Below the pieces are notes generated by a model. The model did not search any database and was not told the DNA's origin. It saw nothing but the letters and a program-made list of their open reading frames with translations. Below, one piece after another: positions 6,738-11,113 of a stretch of 28,351 nt of DNA. Within the stretch, counting starts at the first letter, position 1, and each line of letters begins with the position of its first letter. The position numbers and the translations under genes are program-made. The stretch spans positions 1 through 28,351 of IMG/VR virus record IMGVR_UViG_3300043411_000238; one strand, 5' to 3'. This stretch comes from a virus.

Positions 6738-7538
6738 ATGACTGAAATTCTTTTCCCCGTTGGCCGTATGATCGGTGGTTCGATGTACAAGCCGAACCCG
6801 AAGAAAGACAATTTCGGCAAGCCCGTACTCGACAAGACGGGTCAGCCTGTAACATCGTTTTCGTTCGGCGTCGCGCTGCCGAAAACGCAGCAAGACTGGC
6901 GTCTTGAGTCGTGGGGCGCGCAGATCCTCGCAGTTGGTCAAGCCGCATATCCGGGAATCTGCAACACGCCGTCGTTCGCCTGGAAGATTATCGACGGCGA
7001 CTCGCAAGTGCCGAACAAGAAAAACCGCAAACCGTGCGATCAAGAGGGGTATCCGGGTAATTGGGTATTGTGGTTCTCTCAGTCGTGGGCACCCAAGCTG
7101 GTCAATGCGAACGGATCACAGGAACTCACCGAGCCGAATGCAGTGATCGCAGGCTATTACGTCCAGGTATTCGGTGGAGTTAAGAGCAACGCGCCGTCGC
7201 CGACGCCCGGTGTGTATCTGAATCCGATCGCCGTTGCACTCTCAGGATATGGTACGCCGATCGAAACGTCGAGCGTCGATACTACGGCAGTCGGATTCGG
7301 TGCATCGCCCGCACCCGCCGGGATGTCAGCAACGCCCGTGGGGATGATGCCACCTGTCGCACCTGTCGCACCTGTCGCACCTATCGCACCCGCAGCACCG
7401 AACACGTCGTTCCTGCAACCGCCATCCGCGCCATCCGCGCACCAGATGACCCCGGCTGCGAACGGTGTCACGTATGAGGCGTATGTCGCGCAGGGATGGT
7501 CTGAGGCGATGTTGCGCCAGCATGGGTTGATGGTCTGA
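6738..7538 (+). CDS. DUF2815 protein (ssDNA-binding-like)
   Basis: A 266-residue protein beginning MTEILFPVGRMIGGSMYKPN. Residues 1-160 match the DUF2815 pattern (VTSFSFGVALPKTQQDW, WGAQILAVGQAAYP, AGYYVQVFGGV, GVYLNPIAVAL), which is predicted to have an OB-like single-stranded-DNA-binding fold. The C-terminal 90 residues are a flexible Pro/Ala linker with PVAP repeats and a final helix YEAYVAQGWSEAMLRQHG. The usual DUF2815 length is near 180-200, so the tail is an extension. It stops nine bases before the first attC site, so the cassette insertion lies immediately behind it and separates it from the polymerase genes. Confidence 0.88.
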   Translation: MTEILFPVGRMIGGSMYKPNPKKDNFGKPVLDKTGQPVTSFSFGVALPKTQQDWRLESWGAQILAVGQAAYPGICNTPSFAWKIIDGDSQVPNKKNRKPCDQEGYPGNWVLWFSQSWAPKLVNANGSQELTEPNAVIAGYYVQVFGGVKSNAPSPTPGVYLNPIAVALSGYGTPIETSSVDTTAVGFGASPAPAGMSATPVGMMPPVAPVAPVAPIAPAAPNTSFLQPPSAPSAHQMTPAANGVTYEAYVAQGWSEAMLRQHGLMV

Positions 7539-7547
7539 GGCGATGCG

Positions 7548-7625
7548 GCCCAACGCACTAGCTCAGGGGCGACCGGAATGACGCGCAGCGGCATTGAGGG
7601 CGTCCGCTTGAGCGAACGGTTAGGC
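7548..7625 (+). other. attC site a (complete)
   Basis: Left box GCCCAAC (7548-7554) and right box GTTAGGC (7619-7625) match RYYYAAC and GTTRRRY exactly. Inner arms GCTCAGGGGCG and CGTCCGCTTGAGC pair imperfectly, with extra bases in the right arm. No cassette ORF precedes it; phage DNA starts within nine bases. Confidence 0.8.
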
Positions 7626-7653
7626 CAGGTGGCAGAAGCGAAAGGAGAGACGT

Positions 7654-7983
7654 ATGCTGTGGTTTGACGTGCTGGCGATTGGTACGCCAGCGATGGTGCT
7701 GGTGATGAGTGCGGCCTACTACGCCGGGCGCCGCCGCGAACGCCGCGAGTTGTGGCCAGAGGCTGCGAAAGCCGGGCGCTACAAGATGGTATGCCGCAAC
7801 GTGCTGACGTGGTGTTGCCAAGACGAATTCCGGGCTGCGCGACTGGTGGCGGGGCACGTCATGGACTACGGCGAAGGCGTGGGGCCGATCAACGCCGGAA
7901 CGCCGCATGGCGACGAGACGTGCACCGTGAATGGACTGCGCGAGCAACTGCGCCGCGTGAACCGCACGGCGCCTAACGTTTGA
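7654..7983 (+). CDS. Cassette 1 ORF: small membrane-anchored protein, unknown
   Basis: A 109-residue protein; AAAGGAGAG ends five bases before ATG 7654. The N-terminus MLWFDVLAIGTPAMVLVMSA is one membrane helix, followed by a strongly basic YYAGRRRERRE stretch, so the rest is probably cytoplasmic. A soluble part with CRNVLTWCCQDEF and a Gly/His-rich segment follows. The stop lies inside the left half of the next attC site, as is usual for cassette genes. I do not recognise the family. With DNA methyltransferases in the other cassettes a defence or counter-defence role is possible, but nothing in its sequence shows that. Confidence 0.6.
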   Translation: MLWFDVLAIGTPAMVLVMSAAYYAGRRRERRELWPEAAKAGRYKMVCRNVLTWCCQDEFRAARLVAGHVMDYGEGVGPINAGTPHGDETCTVNGLREQLRRVNRTAPNV

Positions 7984-8060
7984 CATAACCGGCGCTGGGA
8001 TTGTGCAAGTCGAGGGCGATATGAAGACGCATAACGCCAAGGTAAGCGGCGTGCCGCCAC
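7971..8060 (+). other. Remnants of two attC sites (left halves only)
   Basis: GCCTAAC (7971-7977) starts an attC-like left half behind cassette 1, but no matching GTTAGGC follows. A second left half begins at GCATAAC (8029-8035) with GGTAAGCGGC (8041-8050), nearly the same as the left arm of the complete site at 10019. Its right half is also missing. The frame between them, ending MKTHNAKVSGVPPQD, reads through the second left half like the end of cassette ORF 4 (GHNAQVSGGG). This looks like the scar of a lost cassette. Confidence 0.6.
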
Positions 8061-8077
8061 AGGACTAAAAGGGGGAG

Positions 8078-8632
8078 ATGAAGATGGAGCAACTGCAAGC
8101 GTTTGACGGAGGCACATGCGGCACGTCCGACTTGACCGACGTGTTAGGGGTTGGATCCGCACGGATGCACCCGCACGACAACAAGTTTCACACAGGCAAC
8201 GGAGAGGATGGAAAGCACTACTGGCTGACGCCGCCCGACCTGTACGCGCAACTGGACGCGGAATTCGGGTTTGACTTTGACCCGTGCCCATTCCCGAAGC
8301 CTGCCGACTTCGACGGCCTGACGTGCGAGTGGGGTCAGCGGAACTACGTGAACCCGCCTTTCGGATCCATCGTGCACCAGGGAAAGAAGAAGGGGCCGAC
8401 TGCCTGGATGCGCAAAGCGATTGAGGAACAGCGAAAAGGGAAACTGTCGGTCGTGGTGTACCCGGTGGACAAGTGGGTGCTGATGATGCTCGCGGCCACC
8501 GGAGCGCAGAACGTCCGCAACCTCGGTGATGTGAAGTGGTGCGCCACAGAGGACGGATCCGCAGGGAAAGGGACGGGGCGGCATATCGCGTGCTTCGTGC
8601 TGACCCCTAACGATGGAGGTAAGCGGCTTTAG
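8078..8632 (+). CDS. Cassette 2 ORF: phage-type N6-adenine DNA methyltransferase (Dam family)
   Basis: A 184-residue protein. After a 40-residue leader come YWLTPPDLYAQLDAEFGFDF, DPCPFP (about 69-74) and YVNPPFG (about 89-95, catalytic NPPF), then a helix TAWMRKAIEEQRKGK, VVYPVDKW and a C-terminal HIACFVL strand. This order is that of the phage DNA N-6-adenine methyltransferase family (PF05869 type), which modifies adenine and can protect phage DNA from restriction. GGGGGAG immediately precedes ATG 8078; ATG 8084 has better spacing and may be the true start. The stop lies inside the following attC site. Finding a phage-type enzyme in an integron cassette suggests traffic in both directions. 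Confidence 0.88.
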   Translation: MKMEQLQAFDGGTCGTSDLTDVLGVGSARMHPHDNKFHTGNGEDGKHYWLTPPDLYAQLDAEFGFDFDPCPFPKPADFDGLTCEWGQRNYVNPPFGSIVHQGKKKGPTAWMRKAIEEQRKGKLSVVVYPVDKWVLMMLAATGAQNVRNLGDVKWCATEDGSAGKGTGRHIACFVLTPNDGGKRL

Positions 8633-8655
8633 TCCGCTTGACCGCGTAGTTATAC
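8605..8655 (+). other. attC site c (complete, 51 bp)
   Basis: Left box CCCTAAC (8605-8611; first base departs from RYYYAAC), right box GTTATAC (8649-8655). Arms GGTAAGCGG (8618-8626) and TCCGCTTGACC (8633-8643) pair, with an extra C and an extra A unpaired in the right arm. The preceding ORF stops within the site. Confidence 0.8.
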
Positions 8656-8670
8656 GGCACTAGGAGGAAT

Positions 8671-9387
8671 ATGAAACATTTAGATTTATTTAGTGGTATA
8701 GGTGGTTTTGCTCTTGCAGCTCAGTGGGCTGGCATTGAAACGGTAGCCTTCTGCGAGATAGACAAGTTCTGCCATAAGGTTTTGCAGAAGAACTTTCCAA
8801 GGGTGCCAATACATGACGACATTAGAACTTTAAGAGGCGAGGATTATGCAGGAATTGACATCATCACAGGTGGATACCCGTGCCAGCCATTCAGCCTTGC
8901 AGGAAAGCGAAAAGGATCGGATGACGAACGCCACTTGTGGCCAGAAATGTTCCGCCTTGTGCGAGAAATCAAGCCCCGTTGGGTTGTTGGAGAAAATGTT
9001 GCTGGGCACATTACCTCTGGACTCGACGATGTTTGTGATGACTTGGAAAGCGAAAACTACGAAACGAGGACGTTTGTTTTTCCGGCTTTCGCCGTTGGGG
9101 CGAAGCATGGAAGGGAGAGGGTCTTTGTGGTGGCCAACTCCAAAAGCAAGCGACGCAATTATGGGCATGACTGCGAGAACGAGCGGAAGGCCGATAGAAC
9201 GGAGTACCCATCTGCAAACTATAGTGGGGCTTTCGGTCGGATGGAAACCGGGAGATGGGCACCTGAACCCAACGTGGGTAGAGTGGTTGATGGGGTTCCC
9301 AATCGGGTGGACAGAAATAGAGGACTCGGAAACGCAGTAGTTCCACAAGTGGCTTATGAGATACTGCGGTGCATTCGTGCCGTATAA
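8671..9387 (+). CDS. Cassette 3 ORF: C5-cytosine DNA methyltransferase
   Basis: A 238-residue enzyme. Motif I DLFSGIGGF (5-13), motif IV GGYPCQPFS (nucleophile Cys71), motif VI GENV (107-110), motif VIII GRERVFVVA (147-155), and motif IX/X region VPNRVDR and GNAVVPQVAYEIL. The variable target-recognition segment between VIII and IX is only about 50 residues, giving a minimal enzyme typical of phage-like C5 methyltransferases. AGGAGG lies seven bases before the ATG. Its opening is markedly AT-rich with codons such as TTA, GGT and ATA, unlike its GC-rich neighbours, pointing to a separate origin. The stop TAA is formed within the next attC box. It resembles cassette 5 closely in motif spacing. 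A second ORF overlaps it in the +1 frame. Confidence 0.93.
   Translation: MKHLDLFSGIGGFALAAQWAGIETVAFCEIDKFCHKVLQKNFPRVPIHDDIRTLRGEDYAGIDIITGGYPCQPFSLAGKRKGSDDERHLWPEMFRLVREIKPRWVVGENVAGHITSGLDDVCDDLESENYETRTFVFPAFAVGAKHGRERVFVVANSKSKRRNYGHDCENERKADRTEYPSANYSGAFGRMETGRWAPEPNVGRVVDGVPNRVDRNRGLGNAVVPQVAYEILRCIRAV
8846..9340 (+). CDS. Possible overlapping gene inside cassette 3 methyltransferase (+1 frame)
   Basis: A 164-codon ORF in the +1 frame of the methyltransferase, with GCGAGG just upstream of ATG 8846. It contains MTWKAKTTKRGRLFFRLSP, WWPTPKASD and a C-terminal LNPTWVEWLMGFPIGWTE. These motifs recur in the +1 frames of the other two C5 methyltransferase genes. Between cassettes 3 and 5, I count 18 of 27 identical residues for this frame from TWKA to EGxG, against 15 of 26 in the methyltransferase frame over the same DNA. 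Real expression is uncertain. Confidence 0.45.
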   Translation: MQELTSSQVDTRASHSALQESEKDRMTNATCGQKCSALCEKSSPVGLLEKMLLGTLPLDSTMFVMTWKAKTTKRGRLFFRLSPLGRSMEGRGSLWWPTPKASDAIMGMTARTSGRPIERSTHLQTIVGLSVGWKPGDGHLNPTWVEWLMGFPIGWTEIEDSETQ

Positions 9388-9437
9388 CGGCTGAATTCAG
9401 CGGCGGCGAAGCCGTCCGCTGGAATGATTGGTTATGC
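9382..9437 (+). other. attC site d (complete, 56 bp)
   Basis: Left box GTATAAC (9382-9388), right box GTTATGC (9431-9437). Arms CAGCGGCGGC (9398-9407) and GCCGTCCGCTG (9411-9421) close on a GAA loop, with one unpaired A in the right arm and a second extra base just outside. These unpaired bases mark the recombining strand in attC hairpins. Confidence 0.88.
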
Positions 9438-9461
9438 CGCACGTATTACAAGGAAGGAAAC

Positions 9462-10067
9462 ATGATGACAGTTGCCGTACTTTTTGCACGCGCTGACAGC
9501 CACTACAAGGCGCTGCCAGGGTGTGACGTCTGGGACATTGAGCGGGACGCAAGGCTCTGGCCGGGTGGTTGCAGTGTGATAGCACACCCGCCGTGCAGGG
9601 CGTGGGGAAGGCTGCGCCAGTTTGCAAAGCCGCGACCTGGTGAAAAGGAGTTAGCGATTTTGGCTGTTGCGAACGTGCGCAGGTTTGGCGGAGTGCTGGA
9701 ACACCCGGCAGAAAGCTCGCTGTGGATTGACCAGCGGTTGCCGCGACCCGGTGAGTTCCCCGACGAGTTCGGCGGCTGGTCGATGGAGATTGAGCAATAC
9801 CATTGGGGGCACCGTGCGGAGAAAGCGACCTGGTTGTATGTGGTTGGCTGTGAACCGTTCGACGTGCCACCGATGCCGCGCAGAACTGGAAAGGCAACGC
9901 ACTGCATACGACCAACGAAGAAATACCCGCGCTTGCCATCAGTGACAAAGGCAGAGCGGGAACACACCCCCCCGGAGCTTGCTGCTTGGCTCGTTGAGCT
10001 GGCAGGACGCTGCAAGGGGCATAACGCCCAGGTAAGCGGCGGCGGTGCTTTTCCGCCGTCCGCTTGA
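9462..10067 (+). CDS. Cassette 4 ORF: conserved protein, possible distant cytosine-methyltransferase relative
   Basis: A 201-residue protein beginning MMTVAVLFARADSHYKALPG; AAGGAAGGAAA precedes ATG 9462, so the longer upstream frame that begins inside the attC is not used. Conserved-looking blocks: GCDVWDIERDARLWPGG, AHPPCRAWGRLRQFA (about 41-55), GGVLEHPAESSLW, and a C-terminal TPPELAAWLVELA helix. The PPC block followed by an E-x-P block resembles motifs IV (PPC) and VI (ENP) of some divergent C5-methyltransferase-like families, but a clear SAM-binding motif I is not visible. The last 15 residues are encoded by the following attC. Proteins of this type occur in proteobacterial phages and prophages as far as I recall. 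Function unproven. Confidence 0.7.
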   Translation: MMTVAVLFARADSHYKALPGCDVWDIERDARLWPGGCSVIAHPPCRAWGRLRQFAKPRPGEKELAILAVANVRRFGGVLEHPAESSLWIDQRLPRPGEFPDEFGGWSMEIEQYHWGHRAEKATWLYVVGCEPFDVPPMPRRTGKATHCIRPTKKYPRLPSVTKAEREHTPPELAAWLVELAGRCKGHNAQVSGGGAFPPSA

Positions 10068-10081
10068 CCGACGTGTTATGC
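10019..10081 (+). other. attC site e (complete, 63 bp)
   Basis: Left box GCATAAC (10019-10025), right box GTTATGC (10075-10081). Arms GGTAAGCGGCGGCGG (10031-10045) and CCGCCGTCCGCTTGACC (10053-10069) form a 15-bp stem with two unpaired bases (C and A) in the right arm and a TGCTTTT loop. The best-formed site of the array. Confidence 0.9.
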
Positions 10082-10090
10082 GTTTTGACT

Positions 10091-10774
10091 ATGAGACACC
10101 TAGACCTTTTTTCAGGGATCGGCGGTTTTGCACTGGCTGCGAAGTGGGCCGGGTTTGAAACCGTTGGGTTCTGTGAGCAAGATGATTTTTGTAAGTCGGT
10201 GCTGGCGGCACGGTGGCCGGGTGTGCCGATACATAACGATGTGAGGGATTTAGATGGGCGATTGTTTCGAGGACTTGAACTTGTCACAGGTGGATACCCG
10301 TGCCAACCGTTTAGCAGCAGTGGGAAAAGACTTGGCGCAGAAGATGACCGCCACCTCTGGCCGGAGATGCGCCGAATTATTGAGCAAGCAAGACCAACTT
10401 GGGTGGTATCTGAAAATGTTGCTGGTCACATCACGATGGGCCTCGACGACGTGCTCTCTGACTTGGAAAGCCTCGACTACGCCGCGAGGGCGGTTGTTAT
10501 TCCGGCTTGTGCCGTCGGCGCGAACCATAGAAGGCAAAGGGTGTGGGTTATTGCCCACACCACAGAGTTCGGATTGGGTGACAACATACCGACCACGCGA
10601 CACCACCCTCCGCCGCACATTTGGGGGGAATGGCAAGAGTGGGAGGATAAACCCACGATTCTTGGAACGGATGATGGGCTACCCAATAGGGTGGACAGAA
10701 TTGCCGCCATCGGAAATGCAATAGTTCCGCAAGTTGCTTACGAGCTACTGCGGGTGATGACGCATAACAAGTAA
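10091..10774 (+). CDS. Cassette 5 ORF: C5-cytosine DNA methyltransferase
   Basis: A 227-residue enzyme starting MRHLDLFSGIGGFALAAKWA. ATG 10091 is chosen over an upstream ATG at 10064 because motif I sits three residues in, as in cassette 3, and the upstream start lies inside the attC. Motifs: DLFSGIGGF, GGYPCQPFS (Cys71), SENV (107-110), RRQRVWVIA, LPNRVDR and [13 protein letters not shown]. The target-recognition segment is about 45 residues and differs from cassette 3, suggesting another target sequence. There is no clear ribosome-binding site. The C-terminus MTHNK reads into the truncated final attC box. It lies at the edge of the insertion, just before the phage polymerase operon. Confidence 0.92.
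   Translation: MRHLDLFSGIGGFALAAKWAGFETVGFCEQDDFCKSVLAARWPGVPIHNDVRDLDGRLFRGLELVTGGYPCQPFSSSGKRLGAEDDRHLWPEMRRIIEQARPTWVVSENVAGHITMGLDDVLSDLESLDYAARAVVIPACAVGANHRRQRVWVIAHTTEFGLGDNIPTTRHHPPPHIWGEWQEWEDKPTILGTDDGLPNRVDRIAAIGNAIVPQVAYELLRVMTHNK
10254..10724 (+). CDS. Possible overlapping gene inside cassette 5 methyltransferase (+1 frame)
   Basis: A 156-codon ORF in the +1 frame, with GAGGG seven bases before ATG 10254, which is good ribosome-binding-site spacing. It carries LTWKASTTPRGRLLFRLVP, LLPTPQSSD and a C-terminal INPRFLERMMGYPIGWTE, matching the +1-frame ORFs in the other two C5 methyltransferase genes. The methyltransferase has no obvious initiation signal of its own, whereas this inner ORF does. 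Expression still needs evidence. Confidence 0.45.
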   Translation: MGDCFEDLNLSQVDTRANRLAAVGKDLAQKMTATSGRRCAELLSKQDQLGWYLKMLLVTSRWASTTCSLTWKASTTPRGRLLFRLVPSARTIEGKGCGLLPTPQSSDWVTTYRPRDTTLRRTFGGNGKSGRINPRFLERMMGYPIGWTELPPSEMQ

Positions 10775-10793
10775 TATCCGAACCTTGCAAGGT
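10762..10793 (+). other. Truncated attC box and palindrome at the right end of the array
   Basis: GCATAAC (10762-10768) is a left attC box, but no right arm or GTTAxxC box follows. Phage DNA with a perfect 12-bp palindrome, ACCTTGCAAGGT (10782-10793), comes next, overlapping the AAGGT ribosome-binding site of the 10802 gene. The insertion boundary probably lies near 10769. The palindrome may be a protein-binding site or chance. Confidence 0.6.
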
Positions 10794-10801
10794 AGACAAC
10801 C

Positions 10802-11113
10802 ATGTACCGACTGACTAAAAAAGCCGCAGCACAGCGTACCCGCCGTCTGGAATCCATGCGGCGAGGCAAGGATGCTTCCCGCATGGCTCGCTCGGCTGAA
10901 GAGCGAGCGCCCGAACTACCTGCGCTTCGCCGTCAGATAATCATCCGCGATTTTGATTTCGGCGAGACAATCCACACGCTCGACCTCTACAAGTCGGATC
11001 GACGAGATTGTTATCGCGTGCTGGTCGACGGCAAGCCGTGGAAGGATCGTATCGGCTGGTCGGCAATCCTCGCCGGGTTACGCAAAAGTATGCCGAGGGT
11101 AGGTGCAGAATGA
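10802..11113 (+). CDS. Conserved phage protein upstream of DNA polymerase
   Basis: A 103-residue protein. A basic N-terminus (MYRLTKKAAAQRTRRLESMR) precedes a compact domain: LRRQIIIRDFDFGETIHTLD, LYKSDRRDCYRVLVDGKPWK, RIGWSAILAGLRKSMPR. I recall this domain in proteobacterial phage replication modules as a protein of unknown function. AAGGT precedes ATG 10802. The stop overlaps the polymerase ATG (ATGA), so the two are translated together, which suggests a polymerase accessory protein. That is inferred from position only. Confidence 0.8.
   Translation: MYRLTKKAAAQRTRRLESMRRGKDASRMARSAEERAPELPALRRQIIIRDFDFGETIHTLDLYKSDRRDCYRVLVDGKPWKDRIGWSAILAGLRKSMPRVGAE

Larger units (their letters stand above)
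7548..10768 (+). mobile_element. Integron-type gene cassette array inserted in the phage early operon
   Basis: Four complete attC sites (7548-7625, 8605-8655, 9382-9437, 10019-10081), remnants at 7971-8060 and one at 10762 separate five same-orientation ORFs. Each complete site has a left RYYYAAC-like box, a right GTTAxxC box, and imperfect inverted arms in which the right arm carries two unpaired bases. Three of the ORFs are recognisable DNA methyltransferases. No integrase gene or attI site is in the window. The block separates DUF2815 from the polymerase operon and shares its direction, so phage promoter 6668-6696 probably transcribes it. This combination is diagnostic of integron cassettes; their presence in phage DNA is unusual. 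Confidence 0.85.

Noticed and set aside
6064-6948. Long minus-strand ORFs opposite DUF2800 and DUF2815 (also 5297-6199)
   Set aside because: They run across well-supported plus-strand genes and their promoter, with no recognisable domain or start signal.
9397-10287. 296-codon minus-strand ORF across cassettes 4 and 5
   Set aside because: Crosses two attC sites and two supported cassette genes in antisense; Ser/Pro/Arg-rich with no domain.
7548-10801. Integron integrase gene or attI site
   Set aside because: None of the ORFs resembles a tyrosine recombinase and no attI-like sequence precedes the first attC; not reported as an integron.
11008-11109. Longer N-terminus for the DNA polymerase
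   Set aside because: It lies within the preceding gene in another frame; ATG 11110 has the ATGA overlap and a ribosome-binding site.
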